In this document: in pieces, positions 25,931-35,015 of the stretch
Numbering within the stretch: position 1 is the stretch's first letter
How the letters are laid out: each line of letters begins with the position of its first letter
Notes under the pieces: generated by a model
Seen by the model: the letters and a program-made list of their open reading frames with translations, nothing else
What the model was told of the DNA's origin: nothing
The model's database searches: none
Position numbers and translations under genes: made by a program
From: Spirochaetales bacterium
GTDB taxonomy: Bacteria; Spirochaetota; Spirochaetia; Sphaerochaetales; Sphaerochaetaceae
Direction: 5' to 3'
DNA length: 64,000 nt
NCBI GenBank assembly: GCA_028722305.1
Contig: JAQYHB010000042.1
Span: 23,326-87,325, forward strand

Positions 25931-26848
25931 ATGGCAAAGAAACAGAATTCATTGAAGCCCCAGACCTCGGCGGTCGTCAAACTGTCCAAGGCTGACCACG
26001 CTTTCAGCATTGGCGTCGACATCATCATGGCATTCTTCCTGATCGTGATCGCCATCCCTCTCTGGAGCACGATCATGCTCAGTCTCCGTCCTTCCACCTT
26101 TATCGGCTCCTACCTGCAGGGCATGGTGCTGCCCCCGTGGAAGTGGTCCTTTGCGGCGTATCGCTCGCTGCTGGGCAACAACGGCTTCCTGCTGGCCTTC
26201 TGGAACTCGGTGAGGATCCTGATCGGCGGTGTCGCCTGCGCCCTTGTCCTGAACATCCCGCTCGCTTACGGACTTTCGGTCAGGGGTCTCCCCGGAAAGA
26301 AGTGGCTGACCATCTTGATCGTCATTCCGTATGTCTTCAACGTCGGCATGGTCCCGACCTACATCATGGTCGCCAAGTTCGGTTTGACCAACCACCTGGC
26401 CTCCGTCTATCTGCCGGTCGCAATCAACACCTACAACCTTCTGATCATGCGCTCGTTCTTTGAGGGAATCCCCAACGAGCTGCGTGAGAGCGCGTCCATC
26501 GACGGTTGCAACGAAGTCCAGACCCTGATCAGGATCATCCTTCCCCTTTCCAAGGCGATCATCCTGACCATCGGCCTGTTCTACGGAGTCAATTTCTGGA
26601 ACAACTACTTCAACCCGATGCTCTACCTGAGCAAGGACTACCTCAGACCTCTTCCAATCCTGTTGCGCAACATCTTGATTGGCGCCAGCATGAACGAGTT
26701 CGTCGAGGCCCGCGCCTTCAGCGACGCACCGGTCGAAGCCATCAAGGCGGCCTCTGTCTTCATGAGCGCCATCCCGATGGTCATCGCCTACCCCTTCATC
26801 CAGAAGTACTTCACCAAAGGTACTCTGCTTGGATCCGTTAAAGGTTGA
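25931..26848 (+). CDS. ABC transporter permease (LplC/YtcP type)
   Basis: A 305-residue permease with six membrane segments. The coupling loop ELRESASIDGCNEVQTLIRI and the C-terminus KYFTKGTLLGSVKG are hallmarks of YtcP/LplC proteins. It forms the heterodimeric channel with the preceding gene. The message ends at the terminator at 26868-26895. Confidence 0.92.
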   Translation: MAKKQNSLKPQTSAVVKLSKADHAFSIGVDIIMAFFLIVIAIPLWSTIMLSLRPSTFIGSYLQGMVLPPWKWSFAAYRSLLGNNGFLLAFWNSVRILIGGVACALVLNIPLAYGLSVRGLPGKKWLTILIVIPYVFNVGMVPTYIMVAKFGLTNHLASVYLPVAINTYNLLIMRSFFEGIPNELRESASIDGCNEVQTLIRIILPLSKAIILTIGLFYGVNFWNNYFNPMLYLSKDYLRPLPILLRNILIGASMNEFVEARAFSDAPVEAIKAASVFMSAIPMVIAYPFIQKYFTKGTLLGSVKG

Positions 26849-26867
26849 CGGGTAATTCCGCTTTTCC

Positions 26868-26895
26868 AGGCTCTGGTTCGCCAGGGCCTTTTTTT
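26868..26895 (+). terminator. Rho-independent terminator
   Basis: A 9-pair stem (aggctctgg/ccagggcct) with loop ttcg is followed by six or more T residues. It lies between the permease genes and the second binding-protein gene. Confidence 0.9.
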
Positions 26896-26967
26896 ATGTC
26901 TACATTTCACTAGGAAGAAGTACCGACAGGGGTGATAATGGAAGCAAATCCAGAAGGAGGAACCTGT

Positions 26968-28536
26968 ATGAAGCACCTGCTTGCATTCGCCATTGCCCTG
27001 ACATTTGCCGGCGCCACACTGGCTGCCCAAGGCTCCAACGAGACGGTAGCCGGCCCGAAGGGAACGGACAAACCGACGAGAATCACCATGTGGTACAATG
27101 CCACACAGACCGAGGTGGGGCCGCTCCCCAACGACTGGGTCGGCTATCAGATTCTCAAGGACAAGTTCAACATCGAGCTTGACGCCCAGACACTCCCCTC
27201 CAGCACCACCGACCAGGACATGAAGGTCCAGGCGGCAAGCGCCGCGGACGACCTGCCCGACTTCTTCGTCGCCAGCCGTGAGGTATGGCTGCGTCTGGTG
27301 AAGAACGGCATGGTGGGCGACGTCACCGACCTGTACGGACGGATGCCAAACAGGACCCGGCTGATGTTCGACGATGATGCGAAGGCTTTCGTCACCGTGG
27401 ACGGCAGACAGTATGGTTTCGCCACCCCAAGCAAAATCACCAACAACGAGGGCCTTGTCATCCGCCAGGATTGGCTGGACAAGCTGGGACTGAAGGCGCC
27501 GACCACCACGGACGAACTGCTGGACGTGATGAGGGCCTTCACCTTCAAGGATCCGGACGGCAACGGCAAGAACGACACCTATGGCTATGGCGCCTTCGTC
27601 GAGCTGAACACCTACGAGGAGTACCCCGGCCGCCGTTTCGAGCCGCTCATGGGTGCCTTCGGCGTGGACGGCACCTGGGACATGAGCAAAGCCAGCTTCG
27701 GTCTGAACATCAACAAGCCCGAGTTCTACGACTTCATGGTCTTCATGAAGCGGATGATCGATGAGGGGCTGATCGACCCGAACTGGATGGCCTACAAGAA
27801 AGACGATTTTCGCGGTGCCTGGAAACAGGGCAAATTCGGCATCATGCGCGAACAGAACGCGGCACTGAACGCCCAGAACAACTACGCTCCGTTCGACGCC
27901 AATTTCCCCGATGGCAGTTGGACCGTCATCGACCCCGTCAAAGGACCGAAGGGAAAGGCCTCGGTAGGACCGGCCGTACGCGGACTGCGCATCTGGTGTA
28001 TCAGCCAGAAGGCCCTGGATGCCGGCAAAGGCCCGAAAATCGCCGACATGTTCGAATGGATGGCCCACGGAGAAGGCTACCTGCTCTGCGGTTGGGGTCG
28101 CGAGGGTGTCGAATATCAGATGAAGGACGGGATCCCCGTCTCCATGCCCGGCGAGAAGGGCTTTGAAGGACCGGTCGGACAGACCTATATCCAGCTGCGC
28201 AGCATGGCTTTCAACTACGCCAGCGACATGGAGCTGGTCAGCCGCTATCCGGTCTATACCACCGCCACCAGCCACAAGCAGATGTCGGCGCTATGGACGC
28301 TGAGGGAGATGCAGAAGCGCCACTGGACCAACGCCAACGGCGAGGACTCGATGCCGGTACCATCCACCGACCTGAAGACCTTCTACGAACAGGGACTGGC
28401 CGAGTTCCTGACCGGAAAGCGCACGTTGGACAAGAGCAACTGGGACGCATTCCTCAAGCAGTTCAACGACATGGGCGGCAAGGCCTGGGAAGAAGAAGGC
28501 CGCAAGTATGCAGAGGCGAACAACTACCTATATTGA
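26968..28536 (+). CDS. Second ABC transporter solute-binding protein, paralogue of the one at 23110
   Basis: A 522-residue exported binding protein with a signal peptide ending LAAQGSNE. A strong AAGGAGG site sits eight bases before the ATG at 26968. It shares long blocks with the protein at 23110 (for example TEVGPLPNDWVGYQI and MAYKKDDFRGAWKQGKFG), so the two arose by duplication around the permease pair. Differences cluster in the central and late segments, which may tune ligand choice. It is followed by its own terminator. Confidence 0.9.
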   Translation: MKHLLAFAIALTFAGATLAAQGSNETVAGPKGTDKPTRITMWYNATQTEVGPLPNDWVGYQILKDKFNIELDAQTLPSSTTDQDMKVQAASAADDLPDFFVASREVWLRLVKNGMVGDVTDLYGRMPNRTRLMFDDDAKAFVTVDGRQYGFATPSKITNNEGLVIRQDWLDKLGLKAPTTTDELLDVMRAFTFKDPDGNGKNDTYGYGAFVELNTYEEYPGRRFEPLMGAFGVDGTWDMSKASFGLNINKPEFYDFMVFMKRMIDEGLIDPNWMAYKKDDFRGAWKQGKFGIMREQNAALNAQNNYAPFDANFPDGSWTVIDPVKGPKGKASVGPAVRGLRIWCISQKALDAGKGPKIADMFEWMAHGEGYLLCGWGREGVEYQMKDGIPVSMPGEKGFEGPVGQTYIQLRSMAFNYASDMELVSRYPVYTTATSHKQMSALWTLREMQKRHWTNANGEDSMPVPSTDLKTFYEQGLAEFLTGKRTLDKSNWDAFLKQFNDMGGKAWEEEGRKYAEANNYLY

Positions 28537-28554
28537 ATCCGTCTCCAACACAAC

Positions 28555-28589
28555 GGCAGCTCCGGTTTTACCGGGGCTGTCTTTTATTT
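28555..28589 (+). terminator. Rho-independent terminator
   Basis: An 11-pair stem (ggcagctccgg/ccggggctgtc, with G-T pairs) and loop tttta is followed by ttttattt. It ends the transport cluster and abuts the convergent GNAT gene. Confidence 0.85.
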
Positions 28590-28591
28590 GT

Positions 28592-29074
28592 CTAGAACGT
28601 GACCCGCATCTGGTGCCAGACGACACCGCCATGGGTCGATCCGCTGATTCCCTCGTCCTGGAAACCTACCTCATGATAGAAAGGAACCAGCGCTTCCTTG
28701 CAGGTCAGGACGATACCCTTTCTGCCTTGGCTCAGGCAGTTTGCGACCACCTGTCTCATTAACAGGCTGCCACAGCCTTTGTGGCGGTAGCTGGCAATCG
28801 TGTTGACTCCCAGCACCATCACCCACGCCCCGTCCTTCCTGTGAAGCGTGGCGTCGGTATAGAGCGTGTCGTCCAAATCCTTCCGGTCCCAGGCGAGGGC
28901 GTCGACAAAACCCACCAGGACATCGCCGTCGTAAAGCAGCCAGAAGAGCTCCGGCGCGACGGCAAGACGGGAGCGCAGGGCCTCGCGGGAGGCTCCTTCA
29001 CTTGGAGGGAATCCGGCGGACTCGATGGCGAAAAGCTCGTCAAGCTGATTACTGGTGGCATGTACGATTCGCAT
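28592..29074 (-). CDS. GNAT-family N-acetyltransferase
   Basis: A 160-residue acetyltransferase. The acetyl-CoA binding core VLGVNTIASYRHKGCGSLLMRQ shows the RxxGxG/A pattern as RHKGCG. The C-terminal LVPFYHEVGFQDEG segment is typical of arylalkylamine-type members. The start at 29074 has GGTGGG upstream; the longer start at 29086 has none. The substrate is unknown. Divergent from the MATE gene. Confidence 0.85.
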   Translation of the reverse strand: MRIVHATSNQLDELFAIESAGFPPSEGASREALRSRLAVAPELFWLLYDGDVLVGFVDALAWDRKDLDDTLYTDATLHRKDGAWVMVLGVNTIASYRHKGCGSLLMRQVVANCLSQGRKGIVLTCKEALVPFYHEVGFQDEGISGSTHGGVVWHQMRVTF

Positions 29075-29139
29075 GAAACCCACCATACATCATTCCCCTA
29101 CCCATGGCAACAACCGAGCGAAATCCGTATGATGATGCC

Positions 29140-30474
29140 ATGCAACAGGATCTGACGACGGGACCAGCGGGAAGGAACCTGCTCAGGTTTTCCATTCCCT
29201 ATCTGGCATCCAGTTTTCTACAGACGTTCTATGGCATGACTGATCTTTTCGTCACCGGCAAATTCAACGGTGCGGAGGCAATCAGCGCCGTGGCGATCGG
29301 AAGCCAGGTGATGCACATGCTGACCGTCATGATTGTCGGGCTGGCCATGGGCACCACGGTCAACCTCGGCAAGGCAGTCGGGGCGAAGGACCAGCACCGG
29401 ATCGGGCAGGTCATCGGCAACTCCGTCTGGTTCTTCGCCCTGACGGGTATCTTCGCCACATTGATCCTTGTCCGCCTGACCGACCCCATCCTTTACCTGC
29501 TGTCGACTCCTTCCGAGACGTTTACCGAGGCCCACGCCTACCTCCTTACCTGCATGCTGGGCATCCCGTGCATCATCGCCTACAACGTGGTCGTCGCCCT
29601 TTTCCGCGGTCAGGGGGATAGCAGGACACCACTTTTTTTCATCGCGATTGCCGGTGTGGCCAACATCCTGCTCGACTGGTATTTCATCGGACCGCTTGGT
29701 ATGGGCGCGCAGGGTGCGGCCCTGGCTACAGTCATCAGCCAGGCGCTCAGTTTCCTGCTCGCCTTGGCAGCGATATTGAAGATGAAGCTGCTTTCGGTCA
29801 AGGTCTCGGACTTCCGGCCTGACGGCAAGACCATGCGGGCCATCGTCGCCACGGGCCTTCCCATCTGCCTGCAGGACGCTTTCGTGCAGGTATCGTTCCT
29901 TTTGATCACCATCATCGTCAACCGCCGTGGCGTCATCGACGCGGCCGCCGTCGGCATCGTCGAGAAGCTGATCAGCTTCCTCTTCCTGGTACCGTCCGCC
30001 ATGCTCAGTTCGGTCAGCGCGATCGCTTCCCAGAACGCGGGAGCGGGGCACAACGACCGGAGCCTGCGGACACTCTGGTGCGCCATGGCCTTCAGCGCCA
30101 TCTTCGGGCTGGTGGTCACCGTGATCGTCCAGGTCGCCGCCGAATCGATTGTCGCCCTCTTCACCACCGATTCCCGCGTCATCACACAGGGCGCGGACTA
30201 TTTCCGCTCCTACGTCTTTGATTGCTTCTTCGCCTCGTTCCATTTCTCGATGAGCGGCTTCTTCTGCGCCTACGAACATGCGGACTATTCCTTCCTGAGC
30301 AACGTCCTCTCCATCGTCCTGGTCCGTATTCCCGGCGCCTGGTGGGGTTCCATCGCCTTCCCCAACTCCCTGTGGCCGATGGGATGGGCGGCTCCCTGCG
30401 GGAGTCTTTTCTCATCCATTGTCTGCGCCATCCTGATGCGTCATCTCTGGAAAAGAGGTACGATACGGCCATGA
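29140..30474 (+). CDS. MATE-family multidrug/metabolite efflux protein
   Basis: A 444-residue membrane protein with twelve predicted segments. MATE hallmarks are present: DLTTGPAGRNLLRFSIPYL at the N-terminus, YGMTDLFVTGKF, VVVALFRGQGDSRTP and GAQGAALATVISQ. It exports cationic compounds using a sodium or proton gradient. The start at 29140 matches family N-termini; 29104 is an in-frame alternative, and neither has a clear ribosome-binding site. It overlaps the PHP phosphatase gene by four bases. Confidence 0.9.
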   Translation: MQQDLTTGPAGRNLLRFSIPYLASSFLQTFYGMTDLFVTGKFNGAEAISAVAIGSQVMHMLTVMIVGLAMGTTVNLGKAVGAKDQHRIGQVIGNSVWFFALTGIFATLILVRLTDPILYLLSTPSETFTEAHAYLLTCMLGIPCIIAYNVVVALFRGQGDSRTPLFFIAIAGVANILLDWYFIGPLGMGAQGAALATVISQALSFLLALAAILKMKLLSVKVSDFRPDGKTMRAIVATGLPICLQDAFVQVSFLLITIIVNRRGVIDAAAVGIVEKLISFLFLVPSAMLSSVSAIASQNAGAGHNDRSLRTLWCAMAFSAIFGLVVTVIVQVAAESIVALFTTDSRVITQGADYFRSYVFDCFFASFHFSMSGFFCAYEHADYSFLSNVLSIVLVRIPGAWWGSIAFPNSLWPMGWAAPCGSLFSSIVCAILMRHLWKRGTIRP

Positions 30475-31295
30475 CCACAAAACAAAACCTCCACACCCAC
30501 TGCACCTTCTGCGACGGGAAGGACACCATGGAAACGATGGTGAAGGCCGCCATTGACCATGGCCTTGCCTCCCTTGGCTTCTCCAGCCACAACTACACCG
30601 GCTTTGCCTGGGACGAATGCGGCATCCGCAAGGACCAGATTGACGCCTATTTCCAGGAAATCGACAGACTTCGGAAAGCGTATCCCCAAATCAAGCTCTA
30701 CCGGGGCTTCGAGATTGAAAGCCGTTCCCAGGGCGGGCAGATTGTCTTCGACCCTCGCCTGGACTACAGCATCGGCTCCTGTCACATCTTCGCCACCCCG
30801 AAGGGGATGATGGAGGTGGATTATTCTCCGGAACGCTTCCAGCAGGCGGTCGACGCCTATGAAGGAAACGTCCAGGCGCTGGTGGAAGGATATTTCCAAG
30901 AGGTGGTCAGATACGCGAAAACAGAGCCCTTCTCCATCATCGGGCACTTCGACCTGGTGACGAAATTCTTGGAAAAGAGACCCTTCTTTGACGAACAGGA
31001 GAGTTGGTACCAGGATATGGCTATCGGATATCTGGAAGAGGCCGCGAAGACAGGCAAGATCTTCGAGGTAAACACCGGAGCGATCAGCAGAGGCTGGAGA
31101 CATAGCCCCTACCCTGCCGCCTTCCTGCTGGAACGGCTGCATAGCCTGCGGGCACCGGTACTGATCAGCAGCGACTGCCACAGCGCGAAGGCAATCACCT
31201 GCCACTTCGCCGAGACGGAAAACTTGCTGAGGAGCATCGGCTTCAAGGAACAGATGCAGCTGACCGACCATGGTTTCCAGCCGGTCAGCCTCTGA
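30471..31295 (+). CDS. PHP-domain phosphatase, histidinol-phosphatase-like (HisJ/HisK type)
   Basis: A 274-residue PHP-superfamily phosphoesterase. The metal-binding motifs are NLHTHCTFCDG (HxH), the GFSSHN segment, YRGFEIE, IIGHFDLV and ISSDCHSA near the C-terminus. This is the layout of the alternative histidinol phosphatase. No other his genes are visible, so a different sugar-phosphate substrate is possible. It starts inside the MATE stop codon (ATGA overlap). Confidence 0.8.
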   Translation: MTTKQNLHTHCTFCDGKDTMETMVKAAIDHGLASLGFSSHNYTGFAWDECGIRKDQIDAYFQEIDRLRKAYPQIKLYRGFEIESRSQGGQIVFDPRLDYSIGSCHIFATPKGMMEVDYSPERFQQAVDAYEGNVQALVEGYFQEVVRYAKTEPFSIIGHFDLVTKFLEKRPFFDEQESWYQDMAIGYLEEAAKTGKIFEVNTGAISRGWRHSPYPAAFLLERLHSLRAPVLISSDCHSAKAITCHFAETENLLRSIGFKEQMQLTDHGFQPVSL

Positions 31296-31299
31296 TTAT

Positions 31300-31869
31300 C
31301 TATTTCTTCAACTGAAGTCCGTCCTTGAAGGCATGTCCGACCACCGGACCGAGGGTGCGGTAGACATGGGTGGATGAGTCGTAGACAATCGGCTGGAGCT
31401 TGTCCGTATCGATCTTCCCATCAGTAAGGATGGAGGAGTCGGCGTCAACCTCGACAACCCGTCCGACGACGGTGATGTCATCCGGTCCGACCTGGTTGAA
31501 GGAATCGACCTCGCACTCCAAGGTGAGCGGAAGTTCCCGGAACAGCGGGGCATCGACCTTGCTCGCCTTCTCGACGTGCCAGCCGGTGCGTTCCACCTTG
31601 TCCTCGACCTTGTTGCCGCTGACGATGCCCACATAGTCGGCAGGAACCACTTGGCTCTTGGTCGCGAAGCTGAGTGTAAAGGCACCATGGAGCTTCATGT
31701 TCTCCGTGGTCTTGTGGGGGGCGAGATAGATGACCACCTTCTTGTAGTCGCACTGGATGCCCCAGGCGGCGTTCATGGCGTTGGCCTTCCCGTCGGCATC
31801 ATAGGTGCCGATCACGTAGACGGAAAGCGGATAGATGACAGGGGTGGCATTACCCAGTTGTTGTTTCAT
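31300..31869 (-). CDS. Flavin reductase-family protein
   Basis: A 189-residue FMN-binding split-barrel protein. Family signs are the N-terminal PLSVYVIGTYDADGKANAMNAAWG, the MKLHGAFTLSFAT segment and the C-terminal YRTLGPVVGHAFKDG. Such proteins bind FMN and reduce flavin or act as ferric or aromatic reductases. Good GGAGG before the start. Convergent with the PHP gene, with four bases between the stops. Confidence 0.85.
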   Translation of the reverse strand: MKQQLGNATPVIYPLSVYVIGTYDADGKANAMNAAWGIQCDYKKVVIYLAPHKTTENMKLHGAFTLSFATKSQVVPADYVGIVSGNKVEDKVERTGWHVEKASKVDAPLFRELPLTLECEVDSFNQVGPDDITVVGRVVEVDADSSILTDGKIDTDKLQPIVYDSSTHVYRTLGPVVGHAFKDGLQLKK

Positions 31870-31905
31870 AGGTTTCCTCCTTCTTGAGATGATTTGATGT
31901 CCACT

Positions 31906-32601
31906 TCACTCTTGGAAGAGCGATACCTCTTCCTCGGCTCTGAGCTCGCGCATCTGACCCTTTTCCAGATTTCCAAGGGTAAGGCCTCCCTCCTTGACCC
32001 GTTTCAGGTAGGTCACGGACAGGTTCCGCGATGCCATCATCCTCTTCACCTGGTGGTACTTCCCCTCGCCGAGGACCAGTTCGCTCTTTCCTGGCCCCAT
32101 AGGCCTCAGGATGGCTGGCATGCACTCTTCGCCATCCTTCAGGACGATACCCTTCTGGAACGCCTCCACATCCTCTTGTGTGGCGGTCCCCTCGTGCTCG
32201 ACGTAGTAGACCTTGGACACCTTCGCCTTCGGGGAGGTCAGCTTGTGGGCCAGCACCCCGTCGTTGGTCATGAGAAGCAGGCCCTCGGTATCCTTGTCCA
32301 GGCGCCCCACCGGAGCGAGATCCATCTTTCTCATCTCTTCGGGAACCAGCTCCATCACCGTCGGGTCCTTGTCCTTGGTGCTGGTCACATAGCCAGCGGG
32401 CTTGTAGAGCATGCAGACCATGCGCCGCTTCTTCTCGACCGGCTCTCCATCCAGGGCGAGAACCGCTTCTTCCTCCACCTTCAGGGAAGGATCCTTGACC
32501 ACCACTCCATCGACCGTGATCCGACCGGAACGGATGATCGATTTCAATGCGCTCCGGCTCGCCACATCGGCGTCCGCGAGCAATTTGTCCAAACGCTGCA
32601 T
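31906..32601 (-). CDS. Pseudouridine synthase, RsuA/RluB/E/F family
   Basis: A 231-residue RNA-modifying enzyme. Residues 1 to about 50 form an S4 RNA-binding domain (MQRLDKLLADADVASRSALKSII). The catalytic Asp sits in VGRLDKDTEGLLLMTNDG, the RsuA-type motif. The C-terminus VKRMMASRNLSVTYLKRVKEGGLTLG is typical of the small-subunit enzyme RsuA, which modifies U516 of 16S rRNA. Exact target not certain. Confidence 0.9.
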   Translation of the reverse strand: MQRLDKLLADADVASRSALKSIIRSGRITVDGVVVKDPSLKVEEEAVLALDGEPVEKKRRMVCMLYKPAGYVTSTKDKDPTVMELVPEEMRKMDLAPVGRLDKDTEGLLLMTNDGVLAHKLTSPKAKVSKVYYVEHEGTATQEDVEAFQKGIVLKDGEECMPAILRPMGPGKSELVLGEGKYHQVKRMMASRNLSVTYLKRVKEGGLTLGNLEKGQMRELRAEEEVSLFQE

Positions 32602-32672
32602 ACGGATATCCTACCACAAAAAGGAATCGAAGGAATGCCCCAAAGCAGGTATACTGCAAGAGGAGGTTCGCT

Positions 32673-32945
32673 ATGACATGGGATGACATTCCTGGCAGAG
32701 GGAACGGAAAGGCTGGAGACACCTATGTGGTGCTCCAGGTGGTGCTCACAGAGAAACTCTTCGGAACGGGGTCAGGCGTCACCAGCCTTACCAATCTCCA
32801 GAGGGTGATCAACGAGCAGGCGGCGAAAGGATACCGGCTTCACACAATCTCCACCACCTCATCGGGATCCAAAGGATTCCTCGGTGGAGACAAGATCCAG
32901 GCGACGATGGTGTTCGAGCGCCTGGAAAGGAAACCAAATGACTGA
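32673..32945 (+). CDS. DUF4177-like small protein
   Basis: A 90-residue protein with the DUF4177 pattern: YVVLQVVLTEKLFG, LINLxxVINEQAAKGYRLHTIST-type core and MVFERLER at the end. The function of DUF4177 proteins is unknown. AGAGGAGG lies seven bases before the ATG at 32673, which decides the start over the longer frame. It overlaps the next gene by 8 bases. Confidence 0.75.
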   Translation: MTWDDIPGRGNGKAGDTYVVLQVVLTEKLFGTGSGVTSLTNLQRVINEQAAKGYRLHTISTTSSGSKGFLGGDKIQATMVFERLERKPND

Positions 32946-33447
32946 CGCACAATGGGAACAAGCCAGTTCCTTCTGGACGAGGAAGACCGCTTCGGAAAAA
33001 CAGATGGGCAAGGAAAAGCTCTCTGCCTGGATTGACGCATTCCTCGGCGCCCATAACGTGCTCGCCCTTGCCACCGGATCGGGAGACCACCTCCGATGCA
33101 CGCCGCTCGAGTACCGCTGGCATGACAACGCATTGTGGATTCTTTCCGAAGGCGGACGGAAATTCAGCGCGCTACGGGAAAACCGGCAGGTAGCCGCCAC
33201 CGTGTTTGAGACAGACACCACCTTCTCCAACCTGCAGGCGCTCCAGGTGGAAGGCATGGCGGAAATCGAAGACAACACCTCGGAAGATTACAGGAAGGAG
33301 ACCGCATACAGGCATATTCCCGTTTCCGCTCTCAGAAACCTTGCCGAACCATTGTGGCTGATTAAGATCACCCCCACCTCAATCACCTGTCTGAACACAG
33401 GCTTCACGGCGGAAGGGTTCTCCGCCCGGCAAATCTGGCAGGGCTGA
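32938..33447 (+). CDS. Pyridoxamine-5'-phosphate-oxidase-like FMN-binding protein
   Basis: A 169-residue protein resembling the split-barrel PNPOx-like/general-stress FMN proteins: NVLALATGSGDHLRCTPLEYRW for the first strands, LWILSEGGRKFSALRENRQVAATV for the core, and LQVEGMAEIED. Expected to bind FMN or F420-like cofactor and act on an unknown substrate. Translationally coupled to the DUF4177 gene and followed by a hairpin. Confidence 0.75.
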   Translation: MTDAQWEQASSFWTRKTASEKQMGKEKLSAWIDAFLGAHNVLALATGSGDHLRCTPLEYRWHDNALWILSEGGRKFSALRENRQVAATVFETDTTFSNLQALQVEGMAEIEDNTSEDYRKETAYRHIPVSALRNLAEPLWLIKITPTSITCLNTGFTAEGFSARQIWQG

Positions 33448-33453
33448 TATGCC

Positions 33454-33486
33454 AAGGGCTTTCGCTGGAACTCCAGGAAAGCCCTT
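33454..33486. terminator. Hairpin between convergent genes
   Basis: A perfect 10-pair stem (aagggctttc/gaaagccctt) with a second stem inside (ctgga/tccag) lies between the PNPOx-like gene and convergent asd. T-runs on either side are weak, so it may be a bidirectional terminator of modest strength. Confidence 0.55.
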
Positions 33487-33493
33487 GTCTCGT

Positions 33494-34582
33494 TTACCGC
33501 TTGGTGATCCAGCCGGTCTTGTACAGGTACTCCGCCGCTTCGACGCCGCCGCCGGCAGCGCCACGGAGCGTATTGTGGGATAGTCCGACGAACTTGTAGT
33601 CGAAGAGCGTATCCTCGCGAAGGCGGCCAATCGAGATGCCCATGCCCTTCTCCCAATCGACATCAAGCTTGACCTGCGGGCGGTCGTCATCATCCAGATA
33701 CTGGATGAAATGCTTCGGAGCAAGAGGGAGGTCGAGTTTCTGAGGCTCGCCCTCGTAGTCACGTAGCGCCTGAATCAGCTCTTGCTTGGTCGGTTTCTTG
33801 TGGAAGTTGACAAAAACCGTGGCGGTATGGCCGTTCAACACAGGGATACGGATGCACTGGCTGGTAATAACCAGGTCCTTGGCCAGGTCAATCTGTCCAT
33901 CACGATAGGTGCCCAGCACCCTGAGCGGTTCTTTTTCTGACTTTTCTTCCTCTCCACTGATGAAGGGAATGACATTGCCGACCATTTCCGGCCAACTCTC
34001 GAAGTTTTTGCCGGCTCCACTGATCGCCTGGTAGGTGGAAACCACCACCTGGTAAGGCTCGAACTTGCGCCAGGCAGCAAGGGCGGGGGTATAGGACTGA
34101 ATCGAGCAGTTCGGCTTGACGGCGATGAAACCACGCTTCGTACCGAGTCTCTTGCGCTGGTCGTTGATCAGGGCGTAATGCTCCGGGTTGATTTCGGGAA
34201 TCACCATCGGGACATCTTTCGTCCAGCGGTGAGCGCTGTTGTTGGAGACGACCGGGCACTCGCGTCGGGCATAATCCTCTTCCAGCTTCTTGATATCGTC
34301 CTTGGGCATGTTGACCGCGCTGAAGATGAAATCGACGTCACCGACAATCTGGTCCATGTCGTCTTCCAGCTCCTTGATCCGCATGCCCTTCACATACTCC
34401 GGCATCGGCACATCAAGCTTCCACTTGTTGCCGTCCAACGCCTCGGCGTAGCTTTTGCCCGCATTCGCGCGGGAAGCCACCACTTCCGTCAGCTCAAACC
34501 AGGGATGGTTTTCCAAAAGAGTCACAAACCGTTGACCGACCATGCCTGTGGCACCGAGAATACCGACTTTCAATTTCTCCAT
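33494..34582 (-). CDS. asd: Aspartate-semialdehyde dehydrogenase
   Basis: A 362-residue NADP-dependent enzyme making aspartate semialdehyde from aspartyl phosphate, for lysine, threonine, methionine and diaminopimelate. The NADP fold is GILGATGMVGQRF; the catalytic Cys is in VKPNCSIQSYTPAL and the active-site His near CIRIPVLNGHTATVFV. The length and motif set match the fungal/archaeal-type subfamily rather than the E. coli type. Monocistronic; the upstream region to 34715 shows only a small hairpin. Confidence 0.95.
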   Translation of the reverse strand: MEKLKVGILGATGMVGQRFVTLLENHPWFELTEVVASRANAGKSYAEALDGNKWKLDVPMPEYVKGMRIKELEDDMDQIVGDVDFIFSAVNMPKDDIKKLEEDYARRECPVVSNNSAHRWTKDVPMVIPEINPEHYALINDQRKRLGTKRGFIAVKPNCSIQSYTPALAAWRKFEPYQVVVSTYQAISGAGKNFESWPEMVGNVIPFISGEEEKSEKEPLRVLGTYRDGQIDLAKDLVITSQCIRIPVLNGHTATVFVNFHKKPTKQELIQALRDYEGEPQKLDLPLAPKHFIQYLDDDDRPQVKLDVDWEKGMGISIGRLREDTLFDYKFVGLSHNTLRGAAGGGVEAAEYLYKTGWITKR

Positions 34583-34715
34583 CGCATTTTTCCCTTTGCA
34601 ACCAACAACAAATAGTTAATCGTGATTAAACCCCCTTATCGGGTTTCTATCAAGCCAATATGGAAAAAAAGACGAGGTATTTATTGTCAATGAAGGGAGT
34701 TCAACCGCCTTTCCT

Positions 34716-35015
34716 TCACGCGTCCCACTGAAAGTCCTTCATGAGGACATGTCCCTGCTCATTGAAGCGCACGCCTTCGGCTTCCAAACGGGAACGTTGC
34801 GCATGAAACAAGGGGGCAAGCCGGCCCGCGTGGTTGACCACACGGTGGCAAGGATAGTCCCCGTATTGTTCGGCATATTTCAGGATGTTGCCTACCATCC
34901 GGCTGTTCTTCGGGCGCCCGACCAGACGCGCGATCTGTCCATAGGTCGCCACCCGCCCCACGGGAATCTCCCCGACGACGGCAAGGACTTCATAGACCAG
35001 CCGGTCGTCGTTCAC
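34716..35015 (-). CDS. Small MGMT-family DNA-binding protein (alkyltransferase-like) with an active-site Cys
   Basis: A 99-residue protein matching the DNA-binding and active-site domain of O6-alkylguanine alkyltransferases: IPVGRVATYGQIARLVG, then YPCHRVVNHAGRL. Typical alkyltransferase-like proteins of this size have Trp or Ala instead of the acceptor Cys, but here PCHRV is intact. The start is a GTG at 35015 that overlaps the ogt stop (GTGA). Confidence 0.85.
   Translation of the reverse strand: MNDDRLVYEVLAVVGEIPVGRVATYGQIARLVGRPKNSRMVGNILKYAEQYGDYPCHRVVNHAGRLAPLFHAQRSRLEAEGVRFNEQGHVLMKDFQWDA

Noticed and set aside
34616..34715. Lysine riboswitch or T-box before asd
   Set aside because: Only a short 6-pair hairpin (aaaccc/gggttt) is visible; no aptamer layout.
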